Below, piece by piece: positions 34,649 to 42,635 of a stretch of DNA of 64,000 nt. The first letter of the stretch is position 1, and each line of letters starts with the position of its first letter. The DNA comes from Paenibacillus sp. MBLB1832 (GTDB lineage: Bacteria > Bacillota > Bacilli > Paenibacillales > NBRC-103111), in contig NZ_CP130319.1 in assembly GCF_032271945.1 (NCBI RefSeq), forward strand, positions 947,001 through 1,011,000. Direction: 5' to 3'. The notes beneath the pieces were generated by a model, which had not been told where the DNA came from, searched no databases, and saw only the letters and a list, made by a program, of their open reading frames with translations. A program made the translations under genes and the position numbers.

Positions 34649-35170
34649 TTGCTCAAAAAGTTAATGATCTTTGCCTTTGCTATGAGCATATTGTCAGGTT
34701 GTTCAAAAATAAAAGCCATTGACCAACCCCAAGAAACATTAAAAAATAATGCTGACGTGGTTGATATCCACGGAAGTGTTTCTAACCTCTTTAAAATGGA
34801 CGACTTTGTGAAAAAAATTAAAGAAAAAGAAAACGTCTCGATTAACATTTCTCATTACACGATTGAAGGCGACCCTATTTATCACAACATCAAGTACCGC
34901 GATGGCAATTTCGAGCTTCAATACGATACTACGCAAGATAAATTCGGAGCAGGCAAAGTAACAACATACTCTTGTGAAAACTTTGAAAAAACTGAAACGA
35001 ACACAGAATTGCTTAAATATGGTGATAATCAAGCAAATGAGATAAATACAATAGATATGAAATTGGTGAAAGACCTAAAAAATGGTCAAATGCTAGGTGT
35101 GAGTGATTTTCAGCTAAATAATGAAGAACGGCAAAAAATATACAAAAAATGGTGTTATCCAATTATTTAA
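34649..35170 (+). CDS. DUF4362 lipoprotein, probably frameshifted near its end
   Basis: About 173 aa. TTG 34649 has GGGAGG 7 bp upstream and starts a lipoprotein signal with lipobox ILSGC. ADVVDIHGSVSNLFKMDDFV, ISHYTIEGDPIYHNI and KFGAGKVTTYSC are DUF4362 blocks. The frame ends IYKKWCYPII at 35170, but the -1 frame continues as VLSNYLSEKKFAICSEKPEF then YLKVKINGAVREYNWSDC to 35337, which reads like the true C-terminus. The switch coincides with an A6 run at 35144-35149. Function of the family is unknown. Confidence 0.75.
   Translation: MLKKLMIFAFAMSILSGCSKIKAIDQPQETLKNNADVVDIHGSVSNLFKMDDFVKKIKEKENVSINISHYTIEGDPIYHNIKYRDGNFELQYDTTQDKFGAGKVTTYSCENFEKTETNTELLKYGDNQANEINTIDMKLVKDLKNGQMLGVSDFQLNNEERQKIYKKWCYPII
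35013..35049 (+). repeat. 37-bp segment duplicated at 6303-6339
   Basis: Lies inside the DUF4362 gene (codons for LKYGDNQANEINT). The identical copy at 6.3 kb is noncoding. Confidence 0.85.
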
Positions 35171-35337
35171 GTGAAAAGAAATTTGCAATATGCTCAGAGA
35201 AGCCAGAGTTCTATTTAAAAGTTAAAATCAATGGTGCGGTTCGTGAATATAACTGGTCAGATTGCACAAATAATGAGGACAACAAAATAATGACTGATTT
35301 GGCTAATACAATTATTGAGATTGTTAATACGAATTAA
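35149..35337 (+). pseudogene. Out-of-frame C-terminal part of the DUF4362 lipoprotein
   Basis: 62 codons. AICSEKPEFYLKVKINGAV and REYNWSDCTNNEDNK then MTDLANTIIEIV look like a Cys-paired small domain. The ATG at 35149 has no ribosome site of its own, so this is more likely the shifted end of the preceding gene than a separate one. Poly-A slippage could rejoin them. Confidence 0.55.
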
Positions 35338-35520
35338 TTTTATGGTATGCCGAATACGAAAATGATGAACAAAGCACAGGTTACGATCAGCTGCCGTTGT
35401 CTTTTGAAGTAATGGGCAGTAATCTCTCAAGAAAAATGATAAAATTGAGAAAAGGTGGGATGGATTCGGATGCAAGTACTGGTGTTACTCTAATGATTCA
35501 GTGGAAGAGGAGGTGGCAGT

Positions 35521-36027
35521 TTGAGAATCGTAGTTGTTTCCGATACACACATGCCGCGAATGGCGAAGAAGCTGCCCATCCGATTGCTGCAAGAGCTGGA
35601 GCTCGCCGATCTGATTTTGCACGCCGGAGACTGGACAAGTCTTGACGTTTATGACGAGCTTACTCGATTCGCTCCTGTGGAAGGCATAGCTGGCAATAAT
35701 GATGGGGAGCAGATCATCCGGATGTTCGGGTTCGAAAAAACGATTCAGATCGGCCAAGTCAAAATTGGACTTCTACACGGACACACTCCGCACAAGAAAC
35801 TTACAGCGGAGCAAAAAGCGATGATGGCATATCAGCCAGGTGAAACGGATGCCGTCGTGTTCGGTCATTCCCATATTCCGCTAATGAAGCTACATAACGG
35901 TATTCTGCTCTTTAACCCGGGTTCACCGACGGATAAACGAAGGATGAAGCAGCATTCGTTCGGGATCATGGAGATCGAAGGAACGGACATTAAGGCCGAG
36001 CATGTTTTTTATGATAGCAAAGAATAA
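35521..36027 (+). CDS. YfcE/MJ0936-type metallophosphoesterase
   Basis: 168 aa calcineurin-like phosphodiesterase. Metal ligands appear in order: SDTH (D8, H10), HAGDW, GNNDG, LLHGH and GHSHIP. LFNPGSPTDKRR is the usual C-terminal block. TTG 35521 is the start, with GAGGAGG 7 bp upstream. Likely cytosolic Mn2+-dependent phosphodiesterase; natural substrate unknown for this group. Confidence 0.92.
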   Translation: MRIVVVSDTHMPRMAKKLPIRLLQELELADLILHAGDWTSLDVYDELTRFAPVEGIAGNNDGEQIIRMFGFEKTIQIGQVKIGLLHGHTPHKKLTAEQKAMMAYQPGETDAVVFGHSHIPLMKLHNGILLFNPGSPTDKRRMKQHSFGIMEIEGTDIKAEHVFYDSKE

Positions 36028-36194
36028 GAGAGGAAGAGAGCGGTTGGAGGTTATTCGAAGGCACCGAAACCGATTAGTACAATAGTGATTCTTCAAACAT
36101 TAGAATCGTAAACATATACTCTTTACTGGATAAGGATCCTAAGTTGGCATCACGTGGGAAGGCACCTTAACGTGCAATACGTTGGCTGCGGCCG
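36028..36194. other. Convergent intergenic region
   Basis: Lies between two genes reading toward each other. GGCTGCGGCC at 36185 is the only GC-rich palindrome; no T-run follows. Confidence 0.3.
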
Positions 36195-36998
36195 TTAGTA
36201 GCCAGCTTTTGGTTTTCTCCAGTACCAAAGGGTGCTAAAGATGAGATAGAGTCCCATGACTGCCGTAAGCAGAATAAGGGTGAAGCCCGACATGTTCTCC
36301 ATGGAATCAAGCCAACCGATTCTTTTCATACCGAACAGACTGATGTTAAACACGATTCCAATCAGCATAACGGACCATATGGATGAAAGGCGTACATAGA
36401 TGGATCCATATATGAATCCTAACGCTACACCCAGAAGCTGCATCGCAATGCCTCCTGGCTGCAACGCCGCAATAATCAAAGCGATGACTAGAATTGACCA
36501 GAATACGTGAACATGTTTCCGGGCTTCGTTAAACATGATACCAATAAACAAGATCAGCTCAAGTGCAGTGGTGAGCACTGAGGAAAGTATAATGTAAACG
36601 AAAGGAACAGAGGCAAAATATTCTTCTGTAAAATCATTGAACGTTGTAATGTTGTAGTAAAGAAGTAGTTTCATGGAGGCAGCGTTTAATAATGTGAACG
36701 CGAGCCCGATTGTTATCATGTGAACCGAAGAGCTCGAACTGATCGGCGAGAAGCTACTAAGTCTCCAGAAGCTTACCGGTGTCTGTTTCAAAAGTCGATA
36801 TTTAATGGCGTAAACAATCGCGGAAAGAGCGATTGTAATTACAAGTACCATGAATACCTGGATTGGGATGTTCTTTCCTTTTCCGAACTGCCCCCATCCT
36901 AATACAGGATCAAGGACGATATTATAGAGGAAGATCACTAAAATGATGACCGTCAAATAGAGTAAGTAATTTCCCAGCATCGATAAATATCTCTTCAC
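36195..36998 (-). CDS. CPBP-like (CAAX protease-related) membrane protein, motif-poor
   Basis: 267 aa, eight predicted transmembrane helices. The arrangement and block TALELILFIGIMFNEARKH resemble the CPBP intramembrane protease family, where EExxFRG carries the catalytic Glu pair; here only one Glu and no Arg remain. The later FN and H motifs are weak (ISLFGM). It is therefore probably a non-catalytic relative. Start is GTG 36998. Confidence 0.6.
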   Translation of the reverse strand: MKRYLSMLGNYLLYLTVIILVIFLYNIVLDPVLGWGQFGKGKNIPIQVFMVLVITIALSAIVYAIKYRLLKQTPVSFWRLSSFSPISSSSSVHMITIGLAFTLLNAASMKLLLYYNITTFNDFTEEYFASVPFVYIILSSVLTTALELILFIGIMFNEARKHVHVFWSILVIALIIAALQPGGIAMQLLGVALGFIYGSIYVRLSSIWSVMLIGIVFNISLFGMKRIGWLDSMENMSGFTLILLTAVMGLYLIFSTLWYWRKPKAGY

Positions 36999-37180
36999 GA
37001 AAATCGCCGCCTTTCATTTTCGAAGAATAAACTAACTCATCCCTTTTCAGAATATTCCTTACCCATGAATAATATAATAACTCGTATTTTATTTAACGGA
37101 ATATAGCGCATTCCTGCAGGATGGTTTGAATACTTTGATGAAATAAAGAGTGATTTAGTATGAATCTCCCCCTTCTGTCG
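36999..37180. other. Intergenic promoter region
   Basis: AT-rich sequence with no recognised gene, upstream of the minus-strand CPBP-like gene. Confidence 0.3.
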
Positions 37181-37281
37181 AATAGATGCTTAATACGGCT
37201 GAAACAAATTTTTATGACTCAAGGAGTAGAAGGACTTTTTGAAGATCGGCGAGGTAAGGGTAGTACCAGAGGCGTGTAATA
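37180..37281 (+). pseudogene. Transposase OrfA helix-turn-helix remnant
   Basis: The plus strand reads IRLKQIFMTQGVEGLFEDRR then GKGSTRGV and stop, close to the helix-turn-helix end of IS3/IS150-type OrfA proteins (EGL-x-DRRGKGS). The remainder is gone. Confidence 0.45.
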
Positions 37282-37315
37282 AGATCCCCTTGAAATGGGT
37301 ATTTTTTAGTTTAAA

Positions 37316-37359
37316 ACGCCAATGTTTGTGTCGCAGCACCACGACACAAACATTGGCGT
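37316..37359. repeat. Perfect 18-bp inverted repeat
   Basis: ACGCCAATGTTTGTGTCG (37316-37333), loop CAGCACCA, CGACACAAACATTGGCGT (37342-37359). It is followed only by ATAATTTTG, so it is a weak terminator candidate. No neighbouring gene explains it. Confidence 0.7.
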
Positions 37360-37657
37360 ATAATTTTGATCGGTTAAGATGTAGGGAAGGGTACTTCATT
37401 GTGAACGAGCAGCATTCGTTAAAATTTCATCGTTGAAGGTGTAGAGTACGCTCTTCTCGAATAAAGAAATATACCGATAATCAAGTATTAAATAAATTTA
37501 CTTTCGTCAATATATACAAATTGGAAATCACCAATTACATGCTTTAAAAATGATTATGTTAAGTTCTGTAATGGCGTGATCAACAAGGAAATATTAACCG
37601 TGAGTTACAAACTCATGGGTATAAAATGAAAGTACGAAGGGAGCAACATGTGATCTA

Positions 37658-38236
37658 ATGAAAGCAAACCGAATGGAAGCATTCAGCGATGGAGTCCTGG
37701 CAATTATCATTACAATCATGGTACTGGAATTCAAAGTACCGGAAGGCCACGACTGGCACGCATTAATCGAGTTAGGTCCGAAAGTTCTAAGCTACCTCTT
37801 TAGTTTTGTTTATATTGGTATATACTGGAATAATCATCATCATCTTTTGCACATGATTCGAACAATGAACGGGCGGTTGATGTGGCTTAACTTGATGTTG
37901 CTCTTCTGGCTTTCCCTAGTTCCATTCACGACTGCGTGGATGGGGGAAAGCGATTTTGCACCCACTCCAACGGCATTGTATGGTATCATTCTTCTTCTTG
38001 CTGCAATATCTTACCGGGTGCTTCAGCTCGCAATCCTCAACCAATATCCTGACGATTCTGCAATATTTAAGTCGATGGGCAAAGATTGGAAGGTGAGAAT
38101 ATCTCCTTTCCTCTATTTGATCGCGATATTGACAGCGTATGTGAGTCCATGGGTATCTGGCTTTTTTTACGTTCTTGTGGCTTTGATCTGGGTTGTTCCG
38201 GAAAAGAGAATCGAGCATTTTTTGAGAAGCCAATAA
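37658..38236 (+). CDS. TMEM175-family (DUF1211) ion channel-like protein
   Basis: 192 aa, six transmembrane helices. RMEAFSDGVLAIIITIMVLE carries the FSDG signature of TMEM175 potassium/proton channels, and GIYWNNHHHLLH and the following helices fit. Bacterial members form tetramers. The ATG at 37658 is 15 nt from the nearest AAGGGAG, so initiation may be weak. Confidence 0.9.
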   Translation: MKANRMEAFSDGVLAIIITIMVLEFKVPEGHDWHALIELGPKVLSYLFSFVYIGIYWNNHHHLLHMIRTMNGRLMWLNLMLLFWLSLVPFTTAWMGESDFAPTPTALYGIILLLAAISYRVLQLAILNQYPDDSAIFKSMGKDWKVRISPFLYLIAILTAYVSPWVSGFFYVLVALIWVVPEKRIEHFLRSQ

Positions 38237-38290
38237 GTAAGACCCATTTTTTGTAGGTAATTGTTGGTTTTTTGGTAGGTTTAGGTATGC

Positions 38291-38420
38291 TTATCTACTC
38301 TTTTTTAATGCTGTTTTGCAATAGAGGTCGTTAAAGCTTTGATGGCAGGCTTTACAGCGGTAACGCTGCCGTTTCACCTCAGCTTTATGCTTTTGTTCCT
38401 GGACAGATTGCCGCGGCCGG
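38291..38420 (-). pseudogene. Transposase zinc-ribbon remnant (IS1595-like)
   Basis: On the minus strand: KAEVKRQRYRCKACHQSFND then LYCKTALKKSR and stop. RQRYRCKACxxxF is the zinc-ribbon start of IS1/IS1595-type transposases. Neither the first Cys pair nor the catalytic domain remains. Confidence 0.5.
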
Positions 38421-38490
38421 CAACTGTCCCTTGTTTCATTTAAGGCACGTGAGATTGACTCTCAGGCTTTATTTTCAAGTCCAGAGGGAT

Positions 38491-38622
38491 TTACTTGTCC
38501 TCTTCTTCATTTGACTCTGATTTGGCAGCATCTTTCGTATACTCATCCTGATCGCTACCCCAAACATAATCGTAGTTAGTTATATCAGGTTTGTAATCAG
38601 AGTCGTTTTTCTTTATATCCAT
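38491..38622 (-). CDS. Small acidic protein (43 aa), unknown
   Basis: MDIKKNDSDYKPDITNYDYV then WGSDQDEYTKDAAKSESNEE and EDK. AAAGGA is 11-12 nt upstream. Strongly acidic, no hydrophobic segment. The next minus-strand gene upstream is another small acidic protein. Unrecognised. Confidence 0.5.
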   Translation of the reverse strand: MDIKKNDSDYKPDITNYDYVWGSDQDEYTKDAAKSESNEEEDK

Positions 38623-38722
38623 TGGGAATATCAATCCTTTGCTAATTAATTAGGTAATTGTCCAGTGCTTCTAGTTAATTTGTACTTGTAGATGAAAAGT
38701 CCGTCATTGAAGCGTAAGCTAG

Positions 38723-38866
38723 TTACGGCTCATCAATATATTCTTCTTCGCTCGGAATACTGTTCAAAAGGTTATCATCTTGTTTCTCATTTTGCTCGGT
38801 ATCGCAGTTAACAATACACTTCATTATTTCTTCAGAGTTGTCTTGAATATTCGTGTACTCAACCAT
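38723..38866 (-). CDS. Small acidic protein (47 aa), unknown
   Basis: MVEYTNIQDNSEEIMKCIVN then CDTEQNEKQDDNLLNSIPSE and EYIDEP. Start at 38866 is chosen for its perfect AAAGGAGG 7 nt upstream. Two Cys residues. Possibly a sporulation or coat-related peptide; function not known. Confidence 0.6.
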   Translation of the reverse strand: MVEYTNIQDNSEEIMKCIVNCDTEQNEKQDDNLLNSIPSEEEYIDEP

Positions 38867-39171
38867 CCATGTACCTCCTTTCATCGAAATTAGATTTTCC
38901 AATATCAAGAAAATTATTCGATTAGTGGTTAGGATGATACTGATGAGTTACTACGCGGGACGCTAACGATCGCAAGCAATGTAACCACCGGCAATTCATG
39001 CCTTAATTCATAGACTACATGTGCTTTGTCTTGTTTGGTGAGCAGACTTTTTGTTATTGGAGTAATATTTCTACTTAAATAAAATTAATGGTGGAAAAAA
39101 CCATGAATACTTAGTATACTTTGTATGTGCTGTTAATCCTAGCATCTAATCTAGTGAGGAGGATGAAAGTA
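38867..39171. other. Divergent intergenic region
   Basis: Contains promoters for the small acidic gene and the GHL10 gene. A partial CTAACG repeat (GCTAACGATCGCAAGC) is at 38961. Nothing else stands out. Confidence 0.35.
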
Positions 39172-41655
39172 TTGGTACTTAAAAAAATGCTAGTTACTAA
39201 AACGATGAAAGCAATAGCTGTCACTGTGTTTGGCTTGACCTTGATTGCAGGCCCTTTTCAAAGCAACTCTTCTGATCGGACGAATAAGGTTTATGCGGAG
39301 TCAGTTTCTAATGCAACAATTGTAACCGCATCCAACGGAAAGACTTTTGCACTTTCAGGTGTTAATATGACTCGCGGATCTGGGATGTTGGTGGAATATA
39401 CACCAGAGTATGGGTATAAAACTGCGACGAATGCCTTCGGCGCGGAGGTCATTGCGATTGCTACTGGGATTCCGAACCAATATCAAGTTACAGGAATGAA
39501 TTCTGCATTCGGTGACCAGTCCAAAAGTGGGAATAGTGATATTCCGGAGAATGGATTCGTTCTTTCGGCGGGGCCGGGAGGGACACCAGATGTGCGCCGC
39601 TTTCTGATCGACAACTTCAAGGTAGGCGATATCTTTACGGTAGCAGCACCCATTGAACAATCTGCTAGTGCTACCCTATCGGCGATTGATCCCACAGCTG
39701 AAACAAATCCAGAAGGAGCTGTATTTGACGGCTTTCGCGGACCGAACCAACTAAACGTATATACGCCAGTATTTGGCCCATCAACACGGACGAATCAATA
39801 TGGGAATGAAATTACTGTGAAGAATGGGATTGTGACATCCGTTGGCGGAGCCAATTCGGAAATTCCGAGTGATGGCTTTATCGTAAGCGGGCATGGGACG
39901 AATGCGGCATGGTTATCTAACATTGCTATGGTTGGAGCTAAAGTGACGATCCGTGACCATACAGTGACCATCTCGAAAGATGCAACGAGTTACCTCTATC
40001 AAGCAGAGACGGCAATTGCTACGGCGCAAACCAGCATAGACCAAGGATATGCTATGTATGTGAATGCCCCATTTGATTTAGCGAAGCAAGACGTTGCACA
40101 GGCTCAAACATTGCTGGAGAGCGGACGGGTAGCCGCAGCAACCGATTCCGCCCTAGCTGTTATGAATGCGAAGCAAGCAGTAGCTGCTGCTCAGCAAGCC
40201 TACTACCGAACGCTGCCAAGCCGTGTGGCTGAAGCAAGGGGAGTATGGTACCGTCCAGTTGAAAAGAATCAAAAGGAGGTAGCAACAACTCTTGATCGGA
40301 TGCAAGCTGCTGGCTTCAATGAGCTTTATTTGGAAACATGGTTTGGTGGCTATACCATTTATCCGAGTCAAACCGCGTCGGCAAACGGTATTGAAAACCA
40401 GAATCCATCCTTTAAAGGTTGGGATCCACTTCAAGCGTTTTCAGAAGAAGCTCAGAAAAGGGGTATCGCTTTACACGCCTGGCTTGACGGATTCTTTGTC
40501 GGCATAGATAAGACAGGGGGGCCTGTACTCCGTGCTCATCCAGAATGGGCAGCTGTTGAGCGCGACGATGTTCAAGCAGGTAAACCGATGCCGCAGCACG
40601 AGAACGGTTACTTCTGGCTGGATCTGATCAACCCGGATGTTCAACGTTATTTGCTTAATATTACGAAAGAGATGGTTGTGACTTACGGTCTTTCAGGTGT
40701 TGACCTTGATTACATGCGGTTGCCAATGGGCTCCGACTGGAAGATGAGCTTCAACTTCAGTACATATGCACGCACTGCTTATCAACAGCAGGTTGGCATT
40801 GATCCGTATACGATTGAGAAGAATTTGCATCCAGAAGAATGGAAATCATACACGGATTGGATTAGCATGATTGAAGATGAATTTGTTAAGTCGGTTTATT
40901 CGGAAATGAAAGACATTAGCAATCAGGTTATCGTTTCTGCTACTCCGGAGCCAGGAGCTGAAGCAGATAAAATTGGTGCTTGGTCTCATTACGTGGATGT
41001 TGTCATTCCGCAAGCTTATTCGTATAGTACAAGCAGTATTCTTCAATCGGTTCAACAGCACAAATCACAAATTGAAGGTGGAGGGTTGATATATAGCGGT
41101 ATCTATCCCATGTATGTGCATATGAATGCGTTCGATACCGTATCTCAGGTTCTTGCCGCTCGTGACATCGACAATGGTACAACGATATTCGCATTCGGAC
41201 AGGCAAGCCCACTCAGTGTGAAAGCACTTAAACAAGGTCCTTGGCGCAAAACAGCGATCTCTACAGGTGTGCATCCGCTTGATGCAGTCTCTGCTATGCT
41301 TCATTCGATGAAAGACGACTTTAATGAAGTATACATCCCACGGAACGCTTTGAGGGGGAACGAAACGTCGAAGTCGCTGCTAAGAAAGTTCGACGACATA
41401 CAATATGAACTTACTAAAGCGATTGATAAGGAAGCTGCGCATCAAGAAACCAGTGGAGGAGTCGCGGCTTCTCAACCAAATGAAAAACTGCAGCATTTCG
41501 ATCACGTATCCCTTAAGTTAAATGAAGCATCAAAAGAGATCCAATTATATCTGGAAAAGGGTGACCTGGAGCAGGTCGTGGCCCACCGTCTGGTGGAGCA
41601 GCTAGAACAAGCCCAAAAGATTTTGATGTATGCCATGACGAAGCGGATTCGATAA
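39172..41655 (+). CDS. Secreted GHL10/DUF187 family glycosidase
   Basis: About 827 aa. TTG 39172 is preferred, with GAGGAGG 9 nt upstream. A signal peptide ends near YAES. Two related N-terminal beta domains follow (TIVTASNGKTFALSGVN and FDGFRGPNQLNVYTP, about 95 aa each), then a helical FIVAR-like linker (about 280-355), then the GHL10 barrel: EARGVWYRPVEKN, AAGFNELYLETWFGGYTIYP, GIALHAWLDGFFVG, YFWLDLINPDVQRYLL and GVDLDYMRLP. The C-terminus (from about 700) is helical. Similar to YngK-type proteins that act on peptidoglycan-like or uronic polymers; substrate unproven. Confidence 0.88.
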   Translation: MVLKKMLVTKTMKAIAVTVFGLTLIAGPFQSNSSDRTNKVYAESVSNATIVTASNGKTFALSGVNMTRGSGMLVEYTPEYGYKTATNAFGAEVIAIATGIPNQYQVTGMNSAFGDQSKSGNSDIPENGFVLSAGPGGTPDVRRFLIDNFKVGDIFTVAAPIEQSASATLSAIDPTAETNPEGAVFDGFRGPNQLNVYTPVFGPSTRTNQYGNEITVKNGIVTSVGGANSEIPSDGFIVSGHGTNAAWLSNIAMVGAKVTIRDHTVTISKDATSYLYQAETAIATAQTSIDQGYAMYVNAPFDLAKQDVAQAQTLLESGRVAAATDSALAVMNAKQAVAAAQQAYYRTLPSRVAEARGVWYRPVEKNQKEVATTLDRMQAAGFNELYLETWFGGYTIYPSQTASANGIENQNPSFKGWDPLQAFSEEAQKRGIALHAWLDGFFVGIDKTGGPVLRAHPEWAAVERDDVQAGKPMPQHENGYFWLDLINPDVQRYLLNITKEMVVTYGLSGVDLDYMRLPMGSDWKMSFNFSTYARTAYQQQVGIDPYTIEKNLHPEEWKSYTDWISMIEDEFVKSVYSEMKDISNQVIVSATPEPGAEADKIGAWSHYVDVVIPQAYSYSTSSILQSVQQHKSQIEGGGLIYSGIYPMYVHMNAFDTVSQVLAARDIDNGTTIFAFGQASPLSVKALKQGPWRKTAISTGVHPLDAVSAMLHSMKDDFNEVYIPRNALRGNETSKSLLRKFDDIQYELTKAIDKEAAHQETSGGVAASQPNEKLQHFDHVSLKLNEASKEIQLYLEKGDLEQVVAHRLVEQLEQAQKILMYAMTKRIR

Positions 41656-41695
41656 CAATTTCTTAAGTTAGATAAATATACAAATGAGCCACTAA

Positions 41696-41748
41696 CAGGG
41701 GCTGTCCCAAAGTAGACTTTCTACTTTAGGACGGCCCCTGTTTTCTCT
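41696..41748 (+). terminator. Rho-independent terminator after the GHL10 gene
   Basis: CAGGGGCTGTCC and GGACGGCCCCTG plus an inner stem AAAGTAGA/TCTACTTT, followed by TTTTC. Confidence 0.8.
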
Positions 41749-41874
41749 TTTTCCGCCAGTGTCTTCTCCGTTTGCAGAAGCGGGTAATCCGCAATTATGT
41801 GACGAGAGATCTTCAGAAAATGGAGCAGTTTAACGATTATATTTATACCAATCGAAGAAAATTCAGATTTCCAC

Positions 41875-41905
41875 TTGACCCTTACGTAACGTAATGATTT
41901 ATAGT
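41875..41905 (+). promoter_or_regulatory. MerR-type promoter/operator
   Basis: TTGACC (41875-41880), a 19-bp spacer containing the dyad CTTACGTAACGTAAtG, and TATAGT (41900-41905). The overlong 19-bp spacer filled by a dyad is the hallmark of MerR-family activated promoters. It lies 77 bp before the DHFR-like gene. The preceding 90 bp read LQKRVIRNYVTRDLQKMEQF, perhaps a trace of a lost gene. Confidence 0.65.
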
Positions 41906-41981
41906 GAACGTAAGGGCAGGACGAAACACGGGCATACTGTCAAATTGAATAACTAAATTCGAAATCAAAGGAGAAGCAATC

Positions 41982-42551
41982 ATGAGAAAACTCGTATTGT
42001 TCATGCATGTGTCACTGGATGGGTATGCGTCAGATTCGAACGGAGGACTGGGTTGGATTCCGTACAACGAGGAATTACAGAAATACGCCGAGGAGGTCGT
42101 TGCTGAAGTCGGCTCTCCCGTTTACGGACGTACGACGTATCAATTGATGGAGAGCTACTGGCCAACAGTACTGGATGATCCTGATGCTTCGAGGCACGAT
42201 ATGGAGCATGCTACATGGGTGCAGGATGTTAAAAAGATCGTCATTTCCAGCACGATGGACAAGGCGGAATGGAATAATACGATGCTGATCAACGACAATA
42301 TCGCAGAGGAAGTCAAGGCACTCAAGGAGCAGCCTGGCAAAAATCTCGTTATCTTCGGCAGCCCGGGGGCTGCAAAGACGCTGCTTGAGCTCGGTCTGAT
42401 CGACGAATTTCTACTGACGATTTGTCCTGTCCTCCTGGGCAGCGGAAAATCGGTATTCGACGGCGTCGGTGAGAAGATTAGGCTCAAGCTGCTGTCCAGC
42501 CGAACGCTCAACTCGGGCATTATCGCGACCCGCTATGAGTTGGAGAAATAG
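41982..42551 (+). CDS. Dihydrofolate reductase family protein (RibD C-terminal-like)
   Basis: 189 aa. MRKLVLFMHVSLDGYASDS, GSPVYGRTTYQLMESYWP, KIVISSTMDKAEWNNT and NLVIFGSPGAAKTLLELGL then IDEFLLTICPVLLGSG are the standard blocks of the RibD_C/YyaP group. NADPH-binding oxidoreductase fold; not the housekeeping folate enzyme. AAAGGAGAAGC is the ribosome site. Confidence 0.92.
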   Translation: MRKLVLFMHVSLDGYASDSNGGLGWIPYNEELQKYAEEVVAEVGSPVYGRTTYQLMESYWPTVLDDPDASRHDMEHATWVQDVKKIVISSTMDKAEWNNTMLINDNIAEEVKALKEQPGKNLVIFGSPGAAKTLLELGLIDEFLLTICPVLLGSGKSVFDGVGEKIRLKLLSSRTLNSGIIATRYELEK

Positions 42552-42576
42552 TCGTACGAGTTGTTTAGATAGCGGT

Positions 42577-42622
42577 GAAACGTTAGTTGAACAAAAAAGG
42601 CTGCCGCGGCAGCCTTTTTGTA
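42577..42622 (+). repeat. Diverged CTAACG-type repeat with terminator hairpin
   Basis: GAAACGTTAGTTGAACA followed by AAAAAGGCTGCC / GGCAGCCTTTTT (42594-42605 with 42608-42619). The hairpin is a good bidirectional terminator between convergent genes. The first part is a distant form of the dispersed repeat. Confidence 0.6.
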
Positions 42623-42635
42623 TTTTATAGTACCA

